NCBI GenBank assembly: GCA_019240215.1
Contig: JAFAYQ010000006.1
Coordinates: forward strand, 1 to 64,000
Direction of reading: 5' to 3'
From: Actinomycetota bacterium
Lineage (GTDB): Bacteria > Actinomycetota > Actinomycetes > Streptosporangiales > Streptosporangiaceae
Length of the DNA: 64,000 nucleotides
Shown here one piece after another: positions 43,824 to 51,406 of the stretch (the first letter of the stretch is position 1; the number at the start of each line of letters is the position of its first letter). The position numbers and the translations under genes were made by a program. The notes beneath the pieces were generated by a model. It was not told the origin of the DNA and did not search any database. It was given only the letters and a program-made list of their open reading frames with translations.

Positions 43824-44938
43824 GATTCGCTCCAGCCGAAGTCCTCGAGGTGTATGTGGTCGGTGGGCAGGCCGGCCGTGGCCAGCGCCGCGGCGGTGTC
43901 CCGGACCATCGCGGTCGGGCCCGCGACGTAGGCGTCGTGGCCGGACCAGTCGCCGTGGCGGGCCACCACGTCCGGCAGGTTGCCGGTCTCACCGGTGAAG
44001 GTGGGGTCGTCCGACACCACCGGGGTGACGGTCAGCCAGGGGTGCTCGGCCGCCATCTTCTCCAGGTTTTCCAGGTCGTAGAGGCCGTCGGCGCGCCGGG
44101 CGCCGAAGAACAGCCGGACCGGCGGGCGCTGGGGTAGCCCGGCCACCTGCTGGAGGATCGCCTTCAGGGGGGCCAGCCCGGTGCTGCCCGCCACCAGCAG
44201 CAGCGGGCGGCCGAAGCTGAGCGGGTCGAGCGTGAGCACCCCGACCGGCGGTCCGATCCGGACCGTCGTGCCGACGATGGACGGGCTGGTCAGCGCCATG
44301 CTCACCATCCCGCCGTCGATCAGCCGGACGTGGATCTCGAGCAGGCCGTCCTGGCGCGGGGCGTTGGCCATCGAGTAGAACCGCCACAGCCGCGGGTGAC
44401 TCTCGCACTCGAGCGCGACCGACTGCCCGGGCAGGTAGTCGATCCGCGGCTCGGGCTGGATGAGCAGCACCGACACGTCGAACGAGCGCGCCTCGTGGGC
44501 GACCACGGTGCCGTGCCACCAGGCCGGCCGGGCCTGCTCGTCGGCGTTCGCGGCCGTCATCATCACCGAGCCGATGAGCTCGTAGGCGGCGGTCCAGTCG
44601 GCCGCCAGCTCAGGGGTCCAGGCCGGCCCGGAGAAGTGCTGCAGGGTGGCCAGCAGGCTGCCGCGGACGGCGCCGTAGTGCTCGGTGACCACCCCGAACT
44701 TGCGGTGGTCACGGCCCAGGTCCTGCAGGAACAGCTTGAGGTCGTCGACCCGGTCGACCTGGGCGACGATCTTGACCAGCGCCTTGACGAAGTGGTCACG
44801 CTGCGACGCCATCGACACCGGAAACATGTCCCGGGTCTCCGGGTGCTTCAGGAACAGGTCGGCGTAGAAGAACAGCGGTAGCTCGTCGCCGTGCGCCGAG
44901 ACAAGGGCGAAGCTCTCCCGCAGCCGGGCAACGTCCAA
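43820..44938 (-). CDS. Flavohaemoglobin-type globin/FAD/NAD oxidoreductase
   Basis: A 372-residue protein: globin domain (1-130) with proximal His78 in LGRDHRKFGV, FAD-binding domain with R186-F-Y-S, and NAD(P)-binding domain with GSTGLAPLK (251) and FFGARRADGLYDLE. Flavohaemoglobins oxidise NO to nitrate with O2 and NAD(P)H. It is slightly shorter than Hmp and the reductase could also feed electrons elsewhere. The start is TTG at 44936-44938 with GGAGAGG upstream. TGCAAGTTGCA and the 22-bp palindrome lie 64-103 nt upstream, as near MFS and the HATPase gene. Confidence 0.88.
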   Translation of the reverse strand: MDVARLRESFALVSAHGDELPLFFYADLFLKHPETRDMFPVSMASQRDHFVKALVKIVAQVDRVDDLKLFLQDLGRDHRKFGVVTEHYGAVRGSLLATLQHFSGPAWTPELAADWTAAYELIGSVMMTAANADEQARPAWWHGTVVAHEARSFDVSVLLIQPEPRIDYLPGQSVALECESHPRLWRFYSMANAPRQDGLLEIHVRLIDGGMVSMALTSPSIVGTTVRIGPPVGVLTLDPLSFGRPLLLVAGSTGLAPLKAILQQVAGLPQRPPVRLFFGARRADGLYDLENLEKMAAEHPWLTVTPVVSDDPTFTGETGNLPDVVARHGDWSGHDAYVAGPTAMVRDTAAALATAGLPTDHIHLEDFGWSES

Positions 44939-44990
44939 CGGTCCCGCCTCTCCGTGGGGTCACAGCCGGGTGACCGAGTCTTCTTGCACC

Positions 44991-45041
44991 GCAAAGTCTC
45001 GTGCAAGTTGCACTGCAAGACATCCGTCAGCTGACGTATGT
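44991..45041. promoter_or_regulatory. Composite control element upstream of the flavohaemoglobin gene
   Basis: Three GCAA heptamers with an exact 12-nt period (GCAAAGT 44991, GCAAGTT 45003, GCAAGAC 45015) overlap TGCAAGTTGCA (45002-45012). After 7 nt comes the 22-bp palindrome copy 3, ACATCCGTCA-N2-TGACGTATGT (45020-45041). The heptamer run looks like a SARP-type direct-repeat site; the palindrome looks like a dimeric repressor/activator site. Confidence 0.65.
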
Positions 45042-45090
45042 ACGAAGGGGCGGGGGCCAGACCGGGCGACCGCAGCCGGAAAAGCAAAAA

Positions 45091-45118
45091 GCGGGGAAGG
45101 CTCCATTGCCCTCCCCGC
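45091..45118 (-). terminator. Rho-independent terminator of the DUF397 gene
   Basis: GCGGGGA (45091-45097) pairs with TCCCCGC (45112-45118), and GG/CC pairs follow an internal mismatch. Read on the minus strand the hairpin is 35 nt past the DUF397 stop and is followed by TTTTTGCTTTT. Confidence 0.8.
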
Positions 45119-45153
45119 CCGGTACCCTCAGCGGCTGATCTGACCGGCGATCG

Positions 45154-45393
45154 CTACCGGCCGAAGCGGTCGAATTCTCCGTTGTGCGCGCCGCCGATAA
45201 ACGCCTGCCATTCATCCGGAGTGAATTCCAGCATCGGCCCTTCCGGATGCCTGCTGTTGCGCAGCCCGACACCACCATCGGGGAGGCTGGCCACCTCGAC
45301 GCAGTTGCCGCTGGAAAAACTCAGGGAACTCTTCACCCAGCTGAGACCCGAACCCGGCGCTTCGGGCAATTCTCCGAATGTAGGGCTTTCCAC
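45154..45393 (-). CDS. DUF397 domain protein
   Basis: A 79-residue protein with LSWVKSSLSFSSGNCVEVA and EFTPDEWQAFIGG, the DUF397 signature. Such proteins pair with Scr1-type XRE regulators as antagonists or partners in actinomycete differentiation. The GTG at 45391-45393 follows GCGAGG at a good distance; a TTG ten codons upstream is an alternative. The XRE partner gene is upstream on the same strand with a 280-nt gap that contains an operator-like repeat. Confidence 0.88.
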   Translation of the reverse strand: MESPTFGELPEAPGSGLSWVKSSLSFSSGNCVEVASLPDGGVGLRNSRHPEGPMLEFTPDEWQAFIGGAHNGEFDRFGR

Positions 45394-45453
45394 GTCATAC
45401 CTCGCTGGAGCTCGCGTTACCAATGGAGTAGGCTAACAGCCCGAGGTCGTTTG

Positions 45454-45468
45454 GCTACTTTTAGTAGC
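45454..45468. promoter_or_regulatory. Inverted repeat GCTACT-N3-AGTAGC upstream of DUF397
   Basis: Perfect 6-bp arms around TTT, about 60 nt upstream of the DUF397 start and downstream of the XRE gene. This is a candidate site for the XRE partner; nothing else supports it. Confidence 0.45.
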
Positions 45469-45543
45469 AAGATGACCCGAGAATAACACATCAGGTACAC
45501 CGTAGGTCCACTGTCGCCCCACCCGCAGGGCACTTCGGCAAAA

Positions 45544-45577
45544 AGCGTCGGCAAATCCCGTTGACAGCGTCGGCAAA
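45544..45577. repeat. Direct repeat AGCGTCGGCAAA, two copies
   Basis: Identical 12-mers at 45544-45555 and 45566-45577, 22 nt apart (two helical turns), with a further CGGCAAA at 45536. They lie in the gap between the XRE gene and DUF397. Confidence 0.5.
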
Positions 45578-45643
45578 CGTGGGCACAACCGGCCAGGCCA
45601 GTCATGACGGCCAGGGCACGCCAACCGTGACATGGGAAACGAT

Positions 45644-45662
45644 CCCGGGCAAATAGCCCGGG
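45644..45662 (-). terminator. GC hairpin after the XRE gene
   Basis: CCCGGGC (45644-45650) pairs perfectly with GCCCGGG (45656-45662) around AAATA, 11 nt past the XRE stop on the minus strand. No T-run follows, so it may be a weak terminator or an mRNA 3' end. Confidence 0.5.
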
Positions 45663-45673
45663 CAGGCCTGCCG

Positions 45674-46558
45674 CTAGCGGCCTCCGTCACCTGACCAAAG
45701 CGTCTCGGCCGTTTCCAGAATAAGGTCCCGGGAAGCCTCCCGGTCGAGCGCTGATTGGGCCAGCACCTGAAAGGCGATCCGGTGCAGGTACGTTTCCCGC
45801 TCTTCCTCGAAGATAAATCCCCGACGCATTTCTTCAATGCTCACGACCTCCTGCAGCATGGCATCGTTGTCCACCTGAAAACCGAAGATGACAAACGACT
45901 CGCCGAAAACGTCGTGCTGTGCATTCAGCGGAAGAATCTGCAGCGCCACATTGGGCCGCTCGGCATCCTTCGCCAGCCGCAGCAGCTGGTCGTGCATGAC
46001 GGCGTCATCACCGATCCGGCGCCGCAGCACCGATTCGTCGAGAATGACCGACAGCTGGAGCTCGTCGCGCTCCAGCACCTGCTGGCGTCGCATCCGGACG
46101 TTGACCTTCCGGGTGATCACACCGGGCGGGACCGGTTCGACCCGGCTGTAACTGCCGATGATGTGGCGGGCGTACGCTTCGGTCTGCAAAAGGCCGGTGA
46201 CGACGTCGACATGCCAGATCGACATGGCGGCCGCCTCGTCCTCGTGGCCGATGAATTGCTGGTAGTCCTCGGAAAGATTGTCGCCGTACTCTTCCCACCA
46301 GCCTTTCTGGGCCGCGTCCTGGGCCAGCCCGAGCAGCAGCTCGCGGCGGGAACCGGTGATCTCGTAGTAGTCGAGCAGCCGCTCGACCTCCTTGGGCCGC
46401 AGGCTGGTGCGGGCCCGCTCGTAACGGCTGATCTTCGAAGCCGACCACTTCAGCGCGGCCGCGACCGAATCGCCGCTCTTGCCGCGGCTCTCTCTGATCG
46501 AGCGCAGCTCAGCCGCCAGCCTGCGCCGTCGAACGGTAGGACTCCCTGGGGCGATCAT
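45674..46558 (-). CDS. Scr1-type XRE transcriptional regulator
   Basis: A 294-residue protein with an N-terminal Xre helix-turn-helix (about 12-65, RESRGKSGDSVAAALKWSASKISRYE) and the long DUF5753 C-terminal domain (YARHIIGSYSRVEP, KVNVRMRRQQVL, LQILPLNAQHDVFGESFVIF, shortened). Such regulators are abundant in filamentous actinomycetes and act with DUF397 proteins. GAGGAGGG lies just before the ATG at 46556-46558. Its targets are unknown. Confidence 0.92.
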   Translation of the reverse strand: MIAPGSPTVRRRRLAAELRSIRESRGKSGDSVAAALKWSASKISRYERARTSLRPKEVERLLDYYEITGSRRELLLGLAQDAAQKGWWEEYGDNLSEDYQQFIGHEDEAAAMSIWHVDVVTGLLQTEAYARHIIGSYSRVEPVPPGVITRKVNVRMRRQQVLERDELQLSVILDESVLRRRIGDDAVMHDQLLRLAKDAERPNVALQILPLNAQHDVFGESFVIFGFQVDNDAMLQEVVSIEEMRRGFIFEEERETYLHRIAFQVLAQSALDREASRDLILETAETLWSGDGGR

Positions 46559-47211
46559 GGCGTCCCTCCTCGGTACCGCGGGGCGAGCAGCGGGGGCGGT
46601 GCCGCAGGTTTCATGGCAATTTTCCGGAAACCCTTATTACACCGTACCCACACAACCCGCAACCAAAGCTTCCACCCCGCTATCTGGTACGTAGCGGAGG
46701 GATTTTCGGTTCAAAATGCGCGGCAACAAGATTCGGGCGACGGTCAGAACCAAGCCCGGACGGGCAGCGATCGGTAAGGATTGGCCGGTGTCCAGGTGGA
46801 CGCGTATGAGCAGGCTGGGCCGGCAATATAGGGTGCCTCAGCGGCCGGGTCGACGCGTAATGCACATGCAAACGCCCGTGCAAATGGAAACCCGCGGCTG
46901 CTCAATGGGCACGCGGGTAGATCGGGCGGTCCCGAGGGCCGGCCGCACCGGGGCCGGGACGAAAACCCGGCCTTGTGACTGGGGTAAAGCAGTAGGGCAA
47001 CCGGGACCACAGTGAAACGAGGTAGTCAGAGTTACCGCAGGCGGCCCGGGCGGTGGCTCAGCCCATTCAGTTCGCGCGGGCGGCCGCTGGCCATCGGTTA
47101 AACAAACTGGAAGCGCACAATCGGCATTCGCGCACAACGATGAAAATCCGGCGGGCCTGCCCCGATTATCTGAATCGACGGCAGGCCGTAAACCGCAAGA
47201 TTACTGTGCAG
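46559..47211. other. 653-nt gap without a supportable gene
   Basis: GC is lower than in neighbouring genes and codon-position bias is absent in every frame I examined. Short frames (46716-47015, 47053-47316 and minus-strand 46744-47010) have no ribosome site, no family motif and unusual composition. The part next to 46558 must hold the XRE promoter. I see no RNA gene or mobile-element trace. Confidence 0.5.
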
Positions 47212-47373
47212 CTAGCCCTCATAGATCCAGAGCGGCCTGGTCGCGTGGGCCGAGGACGCTACCGCAGCCGGAGCCGAGGATGTCAGGACCACGGCTGTCG
47301 TGCCCGCCAGAATTGACCCGGCGGTGCTCAGTGAGAGGATCGCGGGAATAATGATGTTACGCTTCAGTGACAT
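47212..47373 (-). CDS. Small exported peptide (53 residues)
   Basis: MSLKRNIIIPAILSLSTAG, then SILAGTTAVVL, forms a typical signal peptide: basic N-terminus and hydrophobic core. A probable cleavage near SAPAAVASSAHA leaves a short mature end that reads SSAHATRPLWIYEG. GGAGG stands 4 nt before the ATG (47371-47373), so the gene is well supported despite its size. It is divergent from the LAL regulator at 47738. The SSAH...W ending resembles the peptide at 42683. A secreted signal is possible but not shown. Confidence 0.7.
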   Translation of the reverse strand: MSLKRNIIIPAILSLSTAGSILAGTTAVVLTSSAPAAVASSAHATRPLWIYEG

Positions 47374-47737
47374 GCCGCCTCCAGTGTTTCCGCAGTTCAA
47401 AAGCCTGCGCAGCATCCCCGCGGGCCCCGTCAATTTATCGGAAGCCCTGCGGGCTTGGTGTCATTATGAGATGATTACAGCGGAAAAGTTAAGTGTTTAG
47501 GCCAAACTTTTCCTGACCAAAAACTGCATTTATCTTTGCAGTTTTGGTTGTTTAGAAAAAGTCATGCCTTCGGGCAGAAAAATACTCAAGAACGTTTCTC
47601 TGCAAGGTTCATGAAACTTGCGCCGCAAGCATGCGACCCGACGAATGCCGACGGTCGGCATTGCGCTTCCGGCCACCGAATTAGTGTCCGAAAAAGCGCT
47701 TCTTGTTCGATAAATGTTCTGGTAGTAGGGTTCATCC
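47374..47737. promoter_or_regulatory. AT-rich control region between peptide and LAL genes
   Basis: A 364-nt divergent promoter region. It has GCAAG-N10-CTTGC at 47602-47621 with a TTCATGAAA core, closely like 37555-37574, and a perfect palindrome at 47644-47662 (AATGCCGAC, G, GTCGGCATT) 75 nt upstream of the LAL start. The second is the two-armed form of the 9-mer upstream of nos and the SARP gene. No gene is seen. Confidence 0.6.
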
Positions 47738-50629
47738 ATGCCCCCGGTGACGCCGGCCGGTGCCCTCGTCGGTCGCGACAGCGAAACTGCCTTGCTGACC
47801 GAATTGGTAAAAGAGTTGTCGGTGGGACACGGCAGCTCGGTACTGATCGAGGGTGAGCCCGGCATTGGCAAGTCCGCATTGGTCCGGAACACGGTCACGG
47901 GAGCCCAGGACGCCGGTTGCCAGGTGTTCTGGGGCGCCGGTGACGAGCTCGGCCAAGCGCTGCCGCTGGTGCCGTTCCTGGACGGGCTGCGGGTCCGCGA
48001 GCCGGACGACAACCCGCGGCGCACCACGATCGTGCGGCTGCTGCGCGGCGAGGCGACCGCCGACCGGGGTACCGACATCCAGGCCGCCCTGGCCGAGCAG
48101 CTGCTGGCGCTGGTGACCGAGCAGTGCGCGGCCCAGCCGACGATCCTGGTCGTCGACGACCTGCAGTGGGCCGACGCGGCCAGCGTCAACTTGTGGGGCC
48201 GCCTGGCCCGGTCGGCCGGGCACCTGCCGTTGCTGCTGATCGGGATGATGCGCCCGGTGCCGCAGCGCGACGATCTGCTAGCGTTGCGGCGGGCGGTCGG
48301 TGAGACCGACCGGCTACCGCTCCCCGAGCTCAGCGCCGACGCCACCGCCGACCTGGTGGCCCGGCTGGCGGGTGGCCGTCCCGACTCCAAGCTGCTGCGG
48401 CTGGCCCGCGGGGCGGCCGGCAACCCGCTCTACCTCACCGAGCTGGTGGCCGCGCTGCTGCGCAGCTCGAGCCTGACCGTGACCGACATCGGAGCGGTGG
48501 AGCTGGCCTGCGGTTCGGCCCCCGGCTCGCTGTCAGCCGCGATCGCCGACCGCCTCGGCTTCGTGACCGGGCCGACCCGCGACGTGCTCAAGGCCGCCGC
48601 CCTGCTGGGCATGGAGTTCGCGGTCTCCGACCTGGCCGTGGTGCTGAACCGGAACGTGGCCGAGCTGATCCCGGCCATGGACGAGGCCCGGGCGGCCGGC
48701 GTCCTGGTCGAGTCCCGCCGGAGCCTGGGGTTCCGGCATCCGCTGATCCGGGCGGCCATGTACGACGAGATACCGGCGCCGCTGCGGGCCGCCTGGCACC
48801 GGGACGTGGGGCGGGCGCTGGACGAGGCGGGCGCGCCGCCGGACCGGGTCGCCCGGCAGGTGCTGTGGGCGGTCGGCGGCTCGGCCGACGTCAACGGGTC
48901 CGGCGATGTCGCTGGTCCCGGTGACGTGGCGCCCGCACCGGATTCGGCCGAGCCGATGGACCAGTGGATGCTGGACTGGCTGTTCCGGACCGCGGACCCG
49001 CTCATCGGCCAGGCTCCGGGGGTGGCCGCCCAGCTGCTCACCCGGGCCCTGGCCCGCTCCCTGGCCAGCACCGCCCAGGCCGGGTGGCTGTCCAGCCGGC
49101 TGGCCGACGCCCTCTACCGGATCGGGGACCGGGCCGCCGCCGAGCAGGTCGTCCTCCGGGCCCTGGACCAGCCGGTCGAACCAGATCTGTTCGTGGACCT
49201 GCACTGGACGCTGGCCCAGTGCCGGATGCTGGCCGGTTCGTCCGCGCAGTCCCTGGCCACCCTGCAGGATGCGCTGGCGGCGCCCGGCCTGTCGGCCCGG
49301 CACCGGGCCCGGCTGCTCGTCCTGGCCGGCCGGACCCACAAGTACCTGGGTGAGCTGGACAAGGCGGGTGAGGTCGCCACCAGCGCGCTCGACGCGGCCA
49401 CCGAGGCCAGCGACAACGGAGCGATGGCGTGGGCCCTGCACGTGCTGGCGGCGGTGGCCCTGGTCCGCGGCGAGCTGGCCGACGCGCTGCCGCTCTACGA
49501 CCGGGCGCTGACCGTCACCCGAGCCGACCCGGGCCTGGTCGACCTGCGGCTGCTGCTGCAGATCAACAAGGCGATCATCCTCGGCTACCGGGACCAGTAC
49601 GAGAGCGCGTTCGCGGCGGCCACCGAGGCCCGGCACCTCGCCGATCAGCTCGGCACCACGTTCCGGCTGGCCCAGGCGCACGGCGCGCTGAGCCAGTTGC
49701 TGTTCGAGACCGGCCGCTGGGACGAGGCGCTGATCGAGCTGACCATCGTGCCCGAGGAACTCAAGGAACCGTTCGGAGCCTGCGGCGAGCTCAGCCTGGC
49801 CTCCTTGATCTGCTTCCACCGCGGTGACCTGGCCGAAGCGCGCCGGTACCTGGCCGCGGCGGCCGCGCACGCCGAGCGGGTCGGCGACCGGCTGATCGGT
49901 GCCTACGCTCTGGCCCGGAGCCTGGACCACGAGCAGCTCGGCGAGCTGCCGGCCGCCCTGGCCGGGCTGACCGCGTCGTTCGCCGACGACCCGGACGAAC
50001 TCGACGAGGTCGAGGACGTGCTGACCGACGCCGTCCGGCTGGCGGTCGCGACCGGGGAGCTGGAGACCGCCCAGACGTTCACCGGGTACGCCACCACGCT
50101 GGCGGCCGGGTCGGACATCCCGCACCGGCACGCGAACGCGCTCTACTGCCGTGGCCTGGTCGACCACGAGGCGCCCTGGCTGCTGGCGGCGGCCGAGGGG
50201 TACGAGGACGCCGGGCGGCCGCTGCTGCGAGCCAAGGCGCTGGAGGCGGCGGCCGGAGAGTTCGTCGAGATCGGTGAGCGGAGCCAGGCCCGGGCCGCGT
50301 TCACCCAGGCGGTCGAGGTCTACATGAGCCTCGGGGCGGCCGCCGACGCCGCCCGGCTGCAGGCCGAGTTCCGCGGCCACGGCATCCGCCGCGGGCCCCG
50401 GGTCAAGCACCGGCAGGCCCGCAGCGGCTGGGAGAGCCTGACCCCGACCGAGATCAAGATCGCCGCGTTCGTCGAGGACGGCCTGTCCAACCCGGAGATC
50501 GCGGGCCGGCTGCTACTGTCCCGGCGGACGGTGGCGACCCACGTCTCGCACATTCTCAAGAAGCTCGACGTGCACTCGCGGACCGATATCGCCCGGGAGT
50601 CAGCCCTGCGGACCGTCGCATCGCGGTGA
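47738..50629 (+). CDS. LAL-type LuxR family ATP-dependent regulator
   Basis: A 963-residue regulator with an N-terminal AAA/STAND ATPase (LVGRDSETALL; Walker A GEPGIGKS at 39-46; Walker B TILVVDDLQWAD), a long helical TPR-like middle and a C-terminal LuxR helix-turn-helix (LTPTEIKIAAFVEDGLSNPEIA, shortened; RTVATHVSHILKKLDV). Large LAL proteins activate secondary-metabolite clusters. It is divergent from a small exported peptide gene and shares promoter elements with the SARP and nos genes. Its last 30 nt overlap the convergent HATPase gene. Confidence 0.93.
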   Translation: MPPVTPAGALVGRDSETALLTELVKELSVGHGSSVLIEGEPGIGKSALVRNTVTGAQDAGCQVFWGAGDELGQALPLVPFLDGLRVREPDDNPRRTTIVRLLRGEATADRGTDIQAALAEQLLALVTEQCAAQPTILVVDDLQWADAASVNLWGRLARSAGHLPLLLIGMMRPVPQRDDLLALRRAVGETDRLPLPELSADATADLVARLAGGRPDSKLLRLARGAAGNPLYLTELVAALLRSSSLTVTDIGAVELACGSAPGSLSAAIADRLGFVTGPTRDVLKAAALLGMEFAVSDLAVVLNRNVAELIPAMDEARAAGVLVESRRSLGFRHPLIRAAMYDEIPAPLRAAWHRDVGRALDEAGAPPDRVARQVLWAVGGSADVNGSGDVAGPGDVAPAPDSAEPMDQWMLDWLFRTADPLIGQAPGVAAQLLTRALARSLASTAQAGWLSSRLADALYRIGDRAAAEQVVLRALDQPVEPDLFVDLHWTLAQCRMLAGSSAQSLATLQDALAAPGLSARHRARLLVLAGRTHKYLGELDKAGEVATSALDAATEASDNGAMAWALHVLAAVALVRGELADALPLYDRALTVTRADPGLVDLRLLLQINKAIILGYRDQYESAFAAATEARHLADQLGTTFRLAQAHGALSQLLFETGRWDEALIELTIVPEELKEPFGACGELSLASLICFHRGDLAEARRYLAAAAAHAERVGDRLIGAYALARSLDHEQLGELPAALAGLTASFADDPDELDEVEDVLTDAVRLAVATGELETAQTFTGYATTLAAGSDIPHRHANALYCRGLVDHEAPWLLAAAEGYEDAGRPLLRAKALEAAAGEFVEIGERSQARAAFTQAVEVYMSLGAAADAARLQAEFRGHGIRRGPRVKHRQARSGWESLTPTEIKIAAFVEDGLSNPEIAGRLLLSRRTVATHVSHILKKLDVHSRTDIARESALRTVASR

Positions 50630-51163
50630 CTTCCGGGGGAACCGCAGCAGCGTGCCGTACGGGCGGGTGACGGCCGGGCGCCCCCGGCTGGCCATGCCCG
50701 GCCGGGGACTGGCGACCGACCGCGGCCGGTGGCCGCCGGTACCGGGGGCGGCGGCAGGCCGGAAGCCGAGCGTGAAGTACACGGCCTTGCCGTCGGGGGT
50801 GAGGTCACAGCCCCACTTGTCGGCCAGGCTGTCGACCAGGCACAGGCCCCGGCCGAACTCCTCGTCCCCGGAGGCGTCCAGCAGCACCGGGAAGAAGCGC
50901 GAGGTGTCGTGGACGTCCACCCGCAGGTGGCCGTAGGTGCAGGTGATGAACAGGGTGATGGTCTCCCCCGCCTCGTGCTTGATGGCATTGGTGACCAGTT
51001 CGCTGGTGAGCAGGATGGCGACGTCCGGGTCGACCGGGACGTCCCAGGCTCTGATAGCCGCCCGGACCTGGTCGCGAGCCTCAGCCGCGGCGAGCGGGCC
51101 GGTGGACAGCCGGACGCGGCGGGAGTGGAGCTCGGTCGGGTAAATGGGCGCCCTCGTGATCAT
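50600..51163 (-). CDS. HATPase_c protein, anti-sigma-factor kinase-like
   Basis: A 187-residue protein with the RsbW/SpoIIAB-like GHKL ATP-binding fold: N-box SELVTNAIKHE, G1 box VDVHDTS and G2 box GRGLCLVDSLADKWG. Such proteins bind or phosphorylate anti-anti-sigma factors in actinomycete partner-switch networks. GAAGGAG precedes the ATG at 51161-51163. The C-terminal 45 residues are basic and low in structure and overlap the LAL 3' end by 30 nt. The composite TGCAAGTTGCA-palindrome element lies 122-162 nt upstream. Confidence 0.87.
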   Translation of the reverse strand: MITRAPIYPTELHSRRVRLSTGPLAAAEARDQVRAAIRAWDVPVDPDVAILLTSELVTNAIKHEAGETITLFITCTYGHLRVDVHDTSRFFPVLLDASGDEEFGRGLCLVDSLADKWGCDLTPDGKAVYFTLGFRPAAAPGTGGHRPRSVASPRPGMASRGRPAVTRPYGTLLRFPRKSPRCDGPQG

Positions 51164-51284
51164 GGGGCTCCTTCGTAGCCGGTATGAGCTGCAAGCTAGG
51201 GCAGTGCCCAGCGGGCCGGCCGTCCAGGAGGGGACCGCGGACGGCCGGCGCCGGTTCGGGCTGCGCTTGCACAACAAATGGTGC

Positions 51285-51325
51285 TGCAAGTTGCACTTTT
51301 CAGACATCGGTCAGCTGACGGATTT
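51285..51325. promoter_or_regulatory. Composite element upstream of HATPase and mannitol dehydrogenase genes
   Basis: TGCAAGTTGCA (51285-51295), 8 nt, then palindrome copy 4, ACATCGGTCA-N2-TGACGGATTT (51304-51325; arms match 8 of 10). It lies in a 243-nt divergent gap and could act on either gene. The order and spacing equal those at 45002-45041. Confidence 0.65.
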
Positions 51326-51406
51326 TGGTCTCGCTTTCCTGGAGACCCAGGTAGACGGCGGTGCCGATGCTGAAATGGCCGGCCCGGGCCGCGATATGGT
51401 CGGTTC

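Noticed and set aside
46716-47316. Two plus-strand frames of 99 and 87 codons in the 46.6-47.2 kb gap
   Set aside because: No ribosome site, no GC third-position bias, no family motif.
37305-51406. Genomic-island status by horizontal transfer
   Set aside because: Intergenic DNA is AT-rich but the genes have normal GC-rich codon use, and no mobility gene or flanking repeat is present.
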